Translations under genes and position numbers: made by a program | In this document: piece after piece, positions 19,276 to 27,229 of the stretch | How positions within the stretch are numbered: position 1 is the stretch's first letter | Layout of the letters: every line of letters starts with the position of its first letter | DNA from: Chiayiivirga flava | GTDB taxonomy: Bacteria > Pseudomonadota > Gammaproteobacteria > Xanthomonadales > Xanthomonadaceae | NCBI RefSeq assembly: GCF_014202825.1 | Contig: NZ_JACHHP010000003.1 | Coordinates: 456,229 to 520,228, forward strand | Length of the DNA stretch: 64,000 nucleotides | Direction of reading: 5' to 3' | The notes under the pieces: generated by a model | What the model saw: only the letters and a program-made list of their open reading frames with translations | What the model was told of the DNA's origin: nothing | Database searches by the model: none

Positions 19276-21783
19276 TCAGACCCGCGCCCCCAACGCCGTC
19301 GCCACGCGCAGCAGATCGGCAAACACCCCGGCCGCCGTCACATCGGGCCCGGCCCCCGGCCCCTGCACCACGAGCGGGTTGTCGCAGTAGCGCCGCGTGC
19401 TGAACAGCACGATGTTGTCGGTCAGCTGCAAGTGCGCGAACGCATGCGACGCCGGCAGCGCGCGCAGCCCGACCTGCGCGCGTCCTTCGCGATCGAACGC
19501 GGCCACGTACCGCAGCACGTTGCCCTGCGCCTGCGCGGCGGCGAAGCGCGCCCGCATCGCGTCGTCGAAATCGCCGAGGCGATCGAGAAATTCCTGCGCC
19601 GACACGGCGACCAGTTCCGGAGGGATCAGCGATTCCACCTGCACATCGTCGAGGCTCAGCGCGTATCCGGCTTCGCGCGCGAGGATCACGAGCTTGCGCG
19701 CCACGTCGGTGCCGGAGAGGTCGTCGCGCGCGTCCGGTTCGGTGTAGCCGAGCGCGTGCGCTTCGCGCACCAGCTGCGCGAACGGCAGCACGCCGTCGTA
19801 GCGGTTGAACAGCCACGCCAGCGTCCCGGAAAAGATGCCCTCGACGCTATGCAGCTCGTCGCCGGTGTCGAGCAGGTCGCGCAGGGTCTGGATCACCGGC
19901 AGGCCCGCGCCGACGGTGGCCTCGTAGCGGAATCGCGCGCCGCCCGCCGCCGCCGCCGCGCGGATCGCGTGGTAATGCGGCAACGGCCCGGCGCCGGCCT
20001 GCTTGTTGGGCGTGATGACATGGATGCCTGCCGCGAGCCAGTCCGGATACTTCGCGGCGACCGCTGGACTTGCGCTGCAATCGAGGATGGCCGCGTGCGG
20101 CAGGTGTGCGGCATGGACGTGGGCGACGAAGGCGTCGAGATCGCTCGGCGTCGCGGCGTCGAACTTGGCGCGCCAGTCGCCGCTGTCGTGTTCGCCGAGC
20201 CAGGCGCGGCGACTGTCGGCGATGCCGCGCAGGCGCAGGTCGAGATTTGTGTCTCGCAGCAGCCGTGGCGCGGACTGTGCGATCTGGTCGAGCAGCGCCG
20301 CACCGACCTTGCCCGGACCGATCACGCCGAGCGAGATCGTCTGCGGCGACAACCAGAACCCGGCGTGCGCGGCGCGCAGCGCGCGCGTGGCATCGGCCGC
20401 GGCGATCGCCACCGAGATGTTGCGTTCCGACGCGCCCTGCGCAATCGCGCGCAGGTTCACGCGTGCACGCGCCAGCGCGCCGAGAAAGCGTGCCGCGACG
20501 CCCGGCGTGCCGGCCATGCCGTCGCCGACGGCCGCGAGCACGCTGATGCCCGCTTCCAGCGTCACCTTCTGGATCTGGCCCTGCGCCAGCTCCGGCGCGA
20601 ACGCGCGCTCCAGCGCCGCACGGCCGGTCTGCGCCTGCGCCGCGCGCACCACGCAGCAGATCGAATGTTCCGACGAGCCCTGCGAGATCATCACCACGGA
20701 GACGTTCGACGCATGCAAGGTCGCGAACACGCGTTCGGCCGTGCCGGGCACGCCGATCATGCCGCTGCCCTCGACGTTGAGCAGCGCGAGATCGGACACG
20801 AGCGACAGGCCCTTGGCCGGCAGCAGCGCGGCGGTGTCGCCGGCCGCGTCGATGCGCGTGCCCGGGTGCGCGGGATTGAAGGTGTTGCGGATCACGATCG
20901 GCAGGCCGCGCGCGATCGCCGGCGCCATCGTCTGCGGGTGGATCACCTTGGCACCGAAATAGGCCAGCTCGCAGGCTTCGTCGTAGGAGAGCTTCGGCAG
21001 GTACACCGCGTCCGGCACCGCGCGCGGGTCGGCCGACAGCACGCCGTCGACATCGGTCCAGATGTGCAGTTCGGCGGCCTCGAACAGCGCGGCGAAGATC
21101 GCGCCGGAAAAATCGCTGCCGTTGCGCCCGAGCGTGGTGGCCGCGCCTTTCGCGTCGCGTGCGACGAAGCCCGTGACCACCACGCGTGCCTGCGGATGTT
21201 CGTGCCGCCACGCGGCGAGCCGGCGCGCGCTGGCGTCCCAGTCGACCACCACGCCGAGCTCGTTGCGGCCCACTTCCATCACGTTGCGCGCATCGAGTAC
21301 GGCCACGTCGTCGCCGGCGGCGCGCAATGCGTCGGCCAGCAGCCGCGCCGACCAGACCTCGCCCAGGCCGTGCACCCGTGCCAGCGCAGGTTCGCCCGAC
21401 GCGCCGAGCAGGGTGAGCGCGGCGAGGATCGCATGCAGATCCTGGAACTGCGCATCGAGCCATGCCAGGGTGATGTCCGCGTGCGTGCCGAGCAGGGTTG
21501 CCGCCGCGGTGCGATGTTTTTCGTGCAGCGCATCCCAGTGCGGCTGCCAGTCCTCGCCGGCCACGGCGGCGTCGCCGAGCGCGATCAGCGCATCGGTGAC
21601 GCCCTGCATCGCCGACACCACGGTCACCTGCACGGCGTCGTCGCGCCCGCGCAGCAAGCCGGCCACGTGCGCGTAGCGCTGCGCGCTGGCGAGGCTGGAG
21701 CCGCCGAACTTGTGCGCGACCGTCGTCGCCAGAGATAGGACGGCCGCGTGCTGCGGGGACGGTGCTGGATCGAGCGCGCTCAT
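19276..21783 (-). CDS. thrA: Bifunctional aspartokinase / homoserine dehydrogenase
   Basis: The 835-residue protein catalyses the first and third steps of threonine synthesis. The aspartokinase domain occupies about 20-310, with K25 in HKFGGSS, then TLGRNGSDFSGA and the TDVDGVLSADPR loop. A tandem ACT regulatory region follows at about 320-460 (LNVEGSGMIGVPGTAERVF, ISQGSSEHSICCVV), consistent with allosteric feedback. The homoserine dehydrogenase domain runs from about 465 to the end, with the Rossmann motif GVIGPGKVGAAL, the TPNKQA motif and EATVGAGLPVI. GGAGG lies four bases before the ATG. It is the first structural gene of the thr operon, preceded by a Thr-rich leader peptide. Confidence 0.96.
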   Translation of the reverse strand: MSALDPAPSPQHAAVLSLATTVAHKFGGSSLASAQRYAHVAGLLRGRDDAVQVTVVSAMQGVTDALIALGDAAVAGEDWQPHWDALHEKHRTAAATLLGTHADITLAWLDAQFQDLHAILAALTLLGASGEPALARVHGLGEVWSARLLADALRAAGDDVAVLDARNVMEVGRNELGVVVDWDASARRLAAWRHEHPQARVVVTGFVARDAKGAATTLGRNGSDFSGAIFAALFEAAELHIWTDVDGVLSADPRAVPDAVYLPKLSYDEACELAYFGAKVIHPQTMAPAIARGLPIVIRNTFNPAHPGTRIDAAGDTAALLPAKGLSLVSDLALLNVEGSGMIGVPGTAERVFATLHASNVSVVMISQGSSEHSICCVVRAAQAQTGRAALERAFAPELAQGQIQKVTLEAGISVLAAVGDGMAGTPGVAARFLGALARARVNLRAIAQGASERNISVAIAAADATRALRAAHAGFWLSPQTISLGVIGPGKVGAALLDQIAQSAPRLLRDTNLDLRLRGIADSRRAWLGEHDSGDWRAKFDAATPSDLDAFVAHVHAAHLPHAAILDCSASPAVAAKYPDWLAAGIHVITPNKQAGAGPLPHYHAIRAAAAAGGARFRYEATVGAGLPVIQTLRDLLDTGDELHSVEGIFSGTLAWLFNRYDGVLPFAQLVREAHALGYTEPDARDDLSGTDVARKLVILAREAGYALSLDDVQVESLIPPELVAVSAQEFLDRLGDFDDAMRARFAAAQAQGNVLRYVAAFDREGRAQVGLRALPASHAFAHLQLTDNIVLFSTRRYCDNPLVVQGPGAGPDVTAAGVFADLLRVATALGARV

Positions 21784-21869
21784 CGGACCTCCGGTTGAGG
21801 CCCCGCTCGCGTCGGACGGGGTTCGCTGCCGCGGCCCGCATCCTCGTCGAGGTGCGGGGCCGGGTTCGT
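21784..21869 (-). promoter_or_regulatory. thr attenuator region: hairpins between leader peptide and thrA
   Basis: On the minus strand, just after the leader stop, GGCC-C-CGCA-CCTC pairs with GAGG-A-TGCG-GGCC to form a strong hairpin. Further on, CCCCG and CGGGG form a second one close to the thrA ribosome-binding site. GGCCCCGC of the first hairpin (plus coordinates 21854-21861) is exactly complementary to GCGGGGCC of the second (21799-21806), so the structures are mutually exclusive. GGTGCG within leader codons 21-23 can pair with CGCACC of the first hairpin arm. No U-run follows, so control may act on translation or through Rho rather than intrinsic termination. Confidence 0.55.
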
Positions 21870-21956
21870 TTATCTGTCCACGGCCGGACGCACCCTGCGA
21901 CGGGTGGTGGTCGCGGTAATCGACGTGGGCGTCGGTGACGTGTTGCGGGGCAGCAT
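21870..21956 (-). CDS. thrL: thr operon leader peptide
   Basis: A 28-residue reading frame upstream of thrA encodes a peptide with seven threonines and one isoleucine. These include the runs TPTSITATTT (residues 9-18), followed by RRRVRP and a TAA stop. Threonine and isoleucine clusters are the hallmark of thrL in enterobacteria, where ribosome stalling at these codons when charged tRNAs are scarce relieves attenuation. No Shine-Dalgarno precedes the ATG. A likely promoter places the transcription start at or within a base of this ATG, so it may be translated from a leaderless mRNA. The sequence is unlike E. coli ThrL apart from composition; recognition rests on position and codon content. 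Confidence 0.75.
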   Translation of the reverse strand: MLPRNTSPTPTSITATTTRRRVRPAVDR

Positions 21957-21962
21957 CGGGCT

Positions 21963-21992
21963 AGAAGAACCCGGCAGGGTGCGGCCTGTCAA
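21963..21992 (-). promoter_or_regulatory. Candidate thr operon promoter
   Basis: A perfect -35 hexamer TTGACA (minus strand, 21987-21992) is followed after 18 bases by TCTTCT (21963-21968), a poor -10 match. With normal spacing, transcription would begin at about 21956, the first base of the thrL ATG. The -35 is convincing; the -10 assignment is tentative. Confidence 0.5.
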
Positions 21993-22067
21993 GCGCTGCG
22001 TGCGGCGGCGGGCGCCGGCCGCGCTGCAGCAATCGGGGCGCGTCGGCGCTTCGTCGGCGGGCAGGGC

Positions 22068-22430
22068 TCATTCCGTCGGCGCCGTCGCCTGGCCGATCCA
22101 CAGGCGATTGCCGTCCGGATCGTCGAACCGGAACTCGGTCATGCCGTAGAACGATTCCTCAAGGTCCGGAACCTGCACGCCGTTGGCGCGGATCATCCGG
22201 TGGTACGCCACGATGTCGTCCGGATACAGGTACAGCACCGATGCGCGCGGCAGCGACGGCGCCACGTTGATCGATTCGTCGAGCATGATCCGGCACGCGT
22301 CGAACCGCAGCATCGCCCAGCGCCAGCCGTCGTTGCGCTGCTCGACCTCGAAGCCGAGCAGGCAATAGAACGCGACGCTCGCCGGCATGCTTCGCACCGG
22401 CAGCATCGGGACGATGCGCGTCATCTTCAT
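22068..22430 (-). CDS. VOC-family (glyoxalase/bleomycin-resistance fold) protein
   Basis: The 120-residue product is a single vicinal-oxygen-chelate domain of paired beta-alpha-beta-beta-beta units. It begins TRIVPMLPVRSMPASVAFYCLLGFEVEQ, shows the typical GWRWAMLRF and VLYLYPDDI strands, and ends with the family line FRFDDPDGNRLWIGQ. Members may be metal-dependent dioxygenases, isomerases or antibiotic-sequestering proteins. The metal-ligand set here is not obvious, so no substrate is proposed. The ATG ending at 22430 is preferred over a GTG three codons upstream. It lies alone between the thr operon and ssrA. Confidence 0.75.
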   Translation of the reverse strand: MKMTRIVPMLPVRSMPASVAFYCLLGFEVEQRNDGWRWAMLRFDACRIMLDESINVAPSLPRASVLYLYPDDIVAYHRMIRANGVQVPDLEESFYGMTEFRFDDPDGNRLWIGQATAPTE

Positions 22431-22511
22431 CGCAACCACCAGAATTGGCCTTACATCGTGACAGCATACCGCGTGCGCGATGCGGGGATCGCCGCGTCGC
22501 GACCGCGTCCG

Positions 22512-22823
22512 CTACGGCAGCGTGAACCTGCGCGTCGCTCGCAGCGGCCACAGCGAGGTGAACTTCACGCCGCCCACGAGGCGATACGCGGCCGACACCC
22601 CCGCGTCGACGCCGAACCCCTGCAGCACCTCGCGCGCGCGGCGGAACGTGTGCCGCGGATCGGCGGTCAGCATGAAGAGATTGATCTCCTTCGCGCTGAT
22701 GTCGTAGCCCTCCAGTTCCACCGCAGCCCCGAGCGCCGCACGCAGCGCATCCTCGACCGTGGCGAGGAAAGCCTCGTCCGCGAGCGACTTGCGCCACAGT
22801 TTGATGACGAGCTGTTGTTTCAA
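22512..22823 (-). CDS. Conserved hypothetical small protein
   Basis: A 103-residue protein starting at a TTG (or 118 residues from a GTG ending at 22868; neither has a clear Shine-Dalgarno). The TTG gives a compact start, KQQLVIKLWRKSLADEAFL. The protein has no signal or membrane segment, is mixed alpha/beta, and contains DISAKEINLFMLTADPRHTF and YRLVGGVKFTSLWP. I recognise no domain. Similar small proteins occur singly in this order. A cytoplasmic location is assumed. Confidence 0.6.
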   Translation of the reverse strand: MKQQLVIKLWRKSLADEAFLATVEDALRAALGAAVELEGYDISAKEINLFMLTADPRHTFRRAREVLQGFGVDAGVSAAYRLVGGVKFTSLWPLRATRRFTLP

Positions 22824-22990
22824 GGTTGTGCCCCGGTGGCTGCCTGGGTTTGCGCCGTTCGGTCGCACGCCGATCGGGAGCCCGGGTGCACTCTAGCCGA
22901 TCCGGTCGATCGCCCGGCGTGGGGCCACGCCGGCGCCGGCGAACAGCCGATCGATGTTGTCGCGTGGCCGCTGTGTGCGCCGAATCCCGG

Positions 22991-23020
22991 AAAAGAAAAG
23001 GCCCGGAGGTGATCCGGGCC
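22991..23020 (-). terminator. Intrinsic terminator of ssrA
   Basis: On the minus strand GGCCCGGA and TCCGGGCC form a perfect 8-bp stem (23000-23020) with a 5-base loop, followed by TTTTCTTTT (22991-22999). It begins eight bases after the CCA end of the tmRNA, the usual place for its terminator. Confidence 0.9.
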
Positions 23021-23028
23021 CATTCGAT

Positions 23029-23382
<354 letters not shown>

Positions 23383-23411
23383 GGGGGAAATCACTGCAAC
23401 TGACAAGACCG

Positions 23412-23440
23412 AGTGTAGGGGCGGGGTGCGGTGGACTCAA
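23412..23440 (-). promoter_or_regulatory. Sigma-70 promoter of ssrA
   Basis: Minus strand TTGAGT (23435-23440), 17 bases, TACACT (23412-23417). Transcription would start about 23 bases before the mature 5' end at 23382, leaving a short leader for RNase P to remove. Confidence 0.75.
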
Positions 23441-23516
23441 GGGGCAGCGCGCGTCGACGCGGATGCGGTTCAGCGCCGCGACGCGCTTACACTGTGCGGC
23501 TTGAGTATCGAGCGAG

Positions 23517-24362
23517 GTGGGCGTGGGGCATATCGTCTGGTTGGCGTCGTATCCGAAGTCCGGCAACACTTGGCTGCGCGCGTTCCTGGCCAATCTCATC
23601 GCGGACCGGCGCGACCCGCTGCCGCTGGCGGAGCTTGCGCGCTACTGCGAGGACGAGGCGCTGCCCGAGCACTATTCGGCACTGGCTGGGCGGCCGAGCG
23701 CGGAGCTCGATTTCGACGAGATCACCCGCCTGCGCCCGCAGGTGCACGCACGGATCGCCGCCAGCCACGCCGGGACGGTGCTGGTGAAGACGCACAACCG
23801 CGCAGCCAGCATCGACGGCTACCCGCTGCACAACCCGGACGTGGGCGCGGCGGCGATCTACATCGTGCGCAATCCGCTCGACGTGGCCGTGAGCATGACC
23901 GAACACTTCGGCCTGACGCTCGACGAGGCCATCGATTATCTCGGCGCGGACAACGCCGGCACGCTCAACGATGCGTTATACGTGTCGCAGTCGCTCGGCG
24001 CGTGGTCGCAGCACGTGGCGAGCTGGGCCGACCAGGCCGGGCCGCGCCTGCTGGTGCTGCGCTACGAGGACATGCTGGAGAAGCCTGGCAAGACGCTGGC
24101 GAAGGCGGCGCGCCTGGTCGCACCCACGGCGGATTCGGCGCGCATCGATCGCGCGATGAAGCACGCGAGCTTCCGCGAACTGTCGCAGCTGGAGCGGCGC
24201 GACGGCTTCGCCGAGCGCTCGGCCAAATCGACCAAACAGTTCTTCCGCGTGGGTCGCGCCAACCAGTGGCGCGAGGTGCTGAGCCGGGCACAGGTGGAGC
24301 GCGTGGTGGCGGCGCATCGTGTGCAGATGGCGCGCTTCAAGTACGTGCCGCCCGGCTACTGA
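23517..24362 (+). CDS. PAPS-dependent sulfotransferase family protein
   Basis: The 281-residue product carries the sulfotransferase signature. The 5'-phosphosulfate loop is in WLASYPKSGNTWLRAFL near the N-terminus. The 3'-phosphate site is in YIVRNPLDVAVS at about 115-126, and LVLRYEDML at about 177-185 matches a further family block. These enzymes move sulfate from PAPS to hydroxyl or amino groups of glycans, lipids or small molecules; the acceptor is unknown. The start is a GTG; a second GTG two codons later has the GAGG better placed. It lies between ssrA and smpB, with no obvious functional link to either. Confidence 0.82.
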   Translation: MGVGHIVWLASYPKSGNTWLRAFLANLIADRRDPLPLAELARYCEDEALPEHYSALAGRPSAELDFDEITRLRPQVHARIAASHAGTVLVKTHNRAASIDGYPLHNPDVGAAAIYIVRNPLDVAVSMTEHFGLTLDEAIDYLGADNAGTLNDALYVSQSLGAWSQHVASWADQAGPRLLVLRYEDMLEKPGKTLAKAARLVAPTADSARIDRAMKHASFRELSQLERRDGFAERSAKSTKQFFRVGRANQWREVLSRAQVERVVAAHRVQMARFKYVPPGY

Positions 24363-24381
24363 GCGCGCGGCACGGGCCGCA

Positions 24382-24885
24382 TCAGGCTTCGCGGTTGTGC
24401 CGGCGCATGGTGCGCTGCTTCTCGAGCTTCCAGTCGCGTTCCTTGCTGGCGTTGCGCTTGTCGTGTTCCTGCTTGCCCTTGGCCAGCGCGATCTCGACCT
24501 TCACTTTGCCGCTTTTCCAGTACATGGCCGTCGGAATCAGGGTGTAGCCGTCGCGCTCCACGCGGCCGATCAGGCGATCGATCTCGTGCGAATGCAGCAG
24601 CAGCTTGCGCGTGCGGCGATCGTCGGCCAGCACGTGGGTGGAGGCCGAGATCAGCGGCACGATCTGCGCGCCGAACAGGAAGATTTCGCCGTTCTTGACG
24701 ATCGCATAGCTCTCGGCGAACGCGATGCGCCCGCCGCGCAAGGCCTTCACCTCCCAGCCCTGCAGCATGATGCCGGCCTCGTAGCGATCCTCGAGCGAGT
24801 ACTCGTGGCGTGCGCGCTTGTTGAGCGCGATCGTCGAGCTGCCGCTCGATCCGCTATCCTTGCCGTTCCTGTTTTTCTTCGTCAT
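24382..24885 (-). CDS. smpB: SsrA-binding protein SmpB
   Basis: SmpB binds tmRNA and mimics the missing codon-anticodon part so the complex enters the ribosomal A site. The 167-residue product has an N-terminal Lys/Ser extension, then the OB-fold core with NKRARHEYSLEDRYEAGIML, GWEVKALR and the DRRTRKLLLH region. The basic C-terminal tail DKRNASKERDWKLEKQRTMR inserts in the mRNA channel. The ATG ending at 24885 is chosen by length and composition. Its partner RNA lies 1 kb away on the same strand. Confidence 0.96.
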   Translation of the reverse strand: MTKKNRNGKDSGSSGSSTIALNKRARHEYSLEDRYEAGIMLQGWEVKALRGGRIAFAESYAIVKNGEIFLFGAQIVPLISASTHVLADDRRTRKLLLHSHEIDRLIGRVERDGYTLIPTAMYWKSGKVKVEIALAKGKQEHDKRNASKERDWKLEKQRTMRRHNREA

Positions 24886-24956
24886 CGTGAGTTCCTGGAA
24901 TCGTCCGATTGTCGCCGAAGCGGCCGGCGCGGGCGAGTGCGGGTGGAAGGGGCACC

Positions 24957-25388
24957 ATGCCACGTATCCAACGCAGCGCGCTGGTCGGCTGCAGCGCGCA
25001 GCAGATGTTCGACCTGGTCAACGATGTGGAGGCGTATCCGCAGCGTTTCGAGTGGTGCGAAGCGGCGCAGGTGCGCGAGCGCACGGCCGATGCGCAGGTG
25101 GCTCATCTCGACGTGCGCCTGGGCGCGCTGCGCACCGCGTTCGCCACGCGCAACACGCTGCTGCCGCCCGAGCGCATCGAGATGCGCCTGGTCGACGGGC
25201 CGTTCCGTGCGCTCGCCGGCGTCTGGGAGTTCCGGGCACTGGGCGACATCGGCGTCAAGGTCAGTCTGACGATGGACTTCGAGGTGGCCGGCAAGCTGGT
25301 GGGCTCGGCACTCGCGCTCGGATTCCAGCATCTGGCCGACCGCATGGTCGACGATTTCGTGCGCGAAGCCACGCGTGTCTGCGACTGA
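24957..25388 (+). CDS. ratA: RatA / COQ10-type START-domain protein
   Basis: The 143-residue protein has the polyketide cyclase/START fold found in E. coli RatA and mitochondrial COQ10. Family lines include MPRIQRSALVGCSAQQMFDLVNDVEAYP near the start (residues 1-28) and the C-terminal FQHLADRMVDDFVREA. In E. coli it is reported as a ribosome-association toxin, while COQ10 homologs bind ubiquinone; the latter role is now often favoured. GGAAGGGG precedes the ATG. It is divergent from smpB and its end overlaps rnfH, the classical ratA-ratB pairing. Confidence 0.88.
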   Translation: MPRIQRSALVGCSAQQMFDLVNDVEAYPQRFEWCEAAQVRERTADAQVAHLDVRLGALRTAFATRNTLLPPERIEMRLVDGPFRALAGVWEFRALGDIGVKVSLTMDFEVAGKLVGSALALGFQHLADRMVDDFVREATRVCD

Positions 25389-25668
25389 GCCGGCCGACGA
25401 CCTGCGGATCGAGGTGGTGTACGCGCTGCCGCACATCGTGCACGCACGCACGCTGCGCATGGCGGCGGGAAGCACGGTGGCGGACGCGGTGGCGGTGTTC
25501 CTGCGCGACGACCGCGTGGCACTGGCCCACGACGGTGTCGGCATCTTCGGGCGTCGCTGCGATGCCGCAACGCCGCTGCGCGACGGCGACCGGGTGGAGC
25601 TCTACCGTCCGCTCGTGGCCGATGCCAAGCAGGTGCGCCGCGAACGCGCGCGGCTGGGCAAACGCTAG
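25375..25668 (+). CDS. rnfH: RnfH/RatB ubiquitin-like fold protein
   Basis: A 97-residue protein of the UPF0125/RnfH family with a beta-grasp fold. It shows LRIEVVYALPHIVHARTLRM, the central GIFGRRC and the C-terminal LRDGDRVELYRPL, followed by a basic tail. The role is unclear; homologs sit next to ratA or in rnf clusters. It starts at a GTG inside the end of ratA (14-base overlap). Its TAG overlaps the TAG of convergent bamE by four bases at a CTAG palindrome. Confidence 0.85.
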   Translation: MSATEPADDLRIEVVYALPHIVHARTLRMAAGSTVADAVAVFLRDDRVALAHDGVGIFGRRCDAATPLRDGDRVELYRPLVADAKQVRRERARLGKR

Positions 25669-26066
25669 CGCCGCTGCTGGCGGCGGGCGTTGTCCTTTTC
25701 CTTGTCGCGCGGCAGGTTGCCGTAGCGGCGGGATTCGCGCATCAGCTCCTCGTCCTGCTCCGGGAAATAGTCGCCCTCGATGGTGGCGAGCGCATCGCCG
25801 TCGAAGGTGAGTACGAGGTTCTTGATTTCCGGATCGCGTCCGCGGCGGCTGACCGTGGCGATGTAGTCCCAGCGCGACTGGTGGAACGGATCGGCCACCA
25901 TCGGCGAGCCGAGCAGCGCGTGCACCTGACGTTTGTTGAGGCCGGGTTCGAGCTGTTTGACGCTCGCTTCGTCGAGCAGGTTGCCCTGGTGCACGTCCAC
26001 CTTGTAGATGAGGCCGCAGCCGCCACACAGCATGGCGACGAGCAGGGCGAGGAAAAGCTTGGGCAT
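25665..26066 (-). CDS. bamE: Outer-membrane assembly lipoprotein BamE (SmpA/OmlA)
   Basis: BamE is a lipoprotein subunit of the BAM complex, which inserts beta-barrel proteins into the outer membrane. The 133-residue product starts at the ATG ending at 26066, with a hydrophobic signal and lipobox cysteine C17 in MLCGGC. The core has the family lines VDVHQGNLLDEASVKQLEPG, LNKRQVHALLGSPMVADPF and WDYIATVSRRG. The C-terminus is strongly charged. It is divergent from fur across 209 bp, the omlA-fur arrangement known from xanthomonads and pseudomonads. Confidence 0.93.
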   Translation of the reverse strand: MPKLFLALLVAMLCGGCGLIYKVDVHQGNLLDEASVKQLEPGLNKRQVHALLGSPMVADPFHQSRWDYIATVSRRGRDPEIKNLVLTFDGDALATIEGDYFPEQDEELMRESRRYGNLPRDKEKDNARRQQRR

Positions 26067-26275
26067 GCGTGCAATCCGCGGTTCCGAATCGCGCGGATGA
26101 TACACTACGGCCCGCTCGGGAACTGAATGGCCAGCCGCGCGCGACGCGTCGCCAGCGCGCCGTTCCGAGGCTCCGACCGTCCTCCGCCGACCGGCGCTGC
26201 GCGCCGGTCCCGGCCCGATTCGATCACTTCCGTGCGGCGCGCCGGCGCCGCGCGCCACGACGATGGAGCATCGCC
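26067..26275. promoter_or_regulatory. bamE-fur divergent intergenic region
   Basis: This 209-bp stretch must carry the promoters for bamE (minus) and fur (plus). GATGATACACT at about 26096-26106 holds a TACACT-like -10 on the plus strand and TATCAT on the minus strand, but neither has a well-spaced -35. I see no convincing Fur box. Confidence 0.35.
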
Positions 26276-26689
26276 ATGGAATCCCAGGAACTGCGCAAGG
26301 TCGGCCTGAAGGTGACGCATCCGCGCATGCGCATCCTCGACATCCTCGAACGCGCCAGTCCGCGCCACGTCACCGCCGAAGACATCTATCGCCAGCTCAT
26401 CGAGCACGACGAGGACATCGGCCTTGCCACCGTCTACCGCGTGCTGACCCAGTTCGAGGCGGCGGGCCTGGTGCTCAAGCACAATTTCGAGGGCGGGCAG
26501 GCGGTGTTCGAGCTCGATCGCGGCCACCACCACGACCACATGGTGGACCTGGACAGCGGCAAGGTGATCGAATTCACCAGCGAGGAGATCGAGCGCCTGC
26601 AGCACGAGATCGCCGAGCGCCACGGCTACGTGATCGAGGAGCATTCGCTGGTGCTGTACGTGCGGCGCAAGCGCGGCGCGGCGAGCTGA
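26276..26689 (+). CDS. fur: Ferric uptake regulator Fur
   Basis: Fur is the dimeric iron-dependent repressor of iron acquisition genes. The 137-residue product has the winged-helix N-terminus (LRKVGLKVTHPRMRILDIL, then ATVYRVLTQFEAAGLV) and the His-rich metal-binding dimerisation domain (FELDRGHHHDHMVDLD, then EEHSLVLYV). The structural zinc CxxC found in E. coli Fur after HHDH is replaced by residues without cysteine (VDLDSGKVIEF). As far as I recall, this loss is shared by Xanthomonas Fur, so it is probably functional. tadA begins two bases after the stop. Confidence 0.96.
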   Translation: MESQELRKVGLKVTHPRMRILDILERASPRHVTAEDIYRQLIEHDEDIGLATVYRVLTQFEAAGLVLKHNFEGGQAVFELDRGHHHDHMVDLDSGKVIEFTSEEIERLQHEIAERHGYVIEEHSLVLYVRRKRGAAS

Positions 26690-26690
26690 A

Positions 26691-27212
26691 ATGGCGTCCG
26701 CGCCGGACGCCGCCGAGCCCGCGCCCGCGTCGCCGTTCGACGCCGCCGACGCGCGCTGGATGCGCCATGCGCTCGATCTTGCCGCGCGCGCCGAAGCGCA
26801 GTTCGACGAGATCCCGGTCGGTGCGGTGCTTGTGGGCGCCGACGGCGCGCTGCTCGCGGAAGGCCACAACCGCACCATCGGCGACCACGATCCGACCGCG
26901 CACGCGGAAATCGTCGCGCTGCGGGCCGCCGGTCAGGCGCTGCACAACTACCGCCTGGTCGGCACCACGCTGTACGTGACGCTGGAACCGTGCGCGATGT
27001 GCGCGATGGCGCTCGTCCATGCGCGCGTGGCGCGCGTGGTGTACGCCGCGCCCGACCCGAAGACCGGCGCCGCCGGCAGCGTATTCGATCTGCTCGGCTC
27101 GCCACGCCACAACCATCGCATCCGCATCGATGCGGGCCTGCTCGGCGACGAGGCCGGCGCGCGGCTCACCGCGTATTTCCGGCGCAAGCGCGGCAAGAGC
27201 GTCGCGCCGTAG
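26691..27212 (+). CDS. tadA: tRNA-specific adenosine deaminase TadA
   Basis: TadA converts the wobble adenosine of tRNA-Arg(ACG) to inosine. The 173-residue product has the zinc site H71-A-E73 in PTAHAEIVALR and C101/C104 in EPCAMCAMALVHARV. Other family landmarks are DEIPVGAVLV and GHNRTIGDHDPTAH. An Ala/Pro-rich N-terminal extension of about 20 residues precedes the domain. It follows fur directly, so the two are probably co-transcribed. A second, different deaminase is encoded at 59220-59657. Confidence 0.95.
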   Translation: MASAPDAAEPAPASPFDAADARWMRHALDLAARAEAQFDEIPVGAVLVGADGALLAEGHNRTIGDHDPTAHAEIVALRAAGQALHNYRLVGTTLYVTLEPCAMCAMALVHARVARVVYAAPDPKTGAAGSVFDLLGSPRHNHRIRIDAGLLGDEAGARLTAYFRRKRGKSVAP

Positions 27213-27229
27213 CGCGGCGCCGTGGCTCG

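Noticed and set aside
21890-21982. A 9-bp pairing (GCACCCTGC with GCAGGGTGC) as part of the thr attenuator
   Set aside because: One arm lies between the -35 element and the inferred transcription start, so it would not be in the transcript if the promoter call is right.
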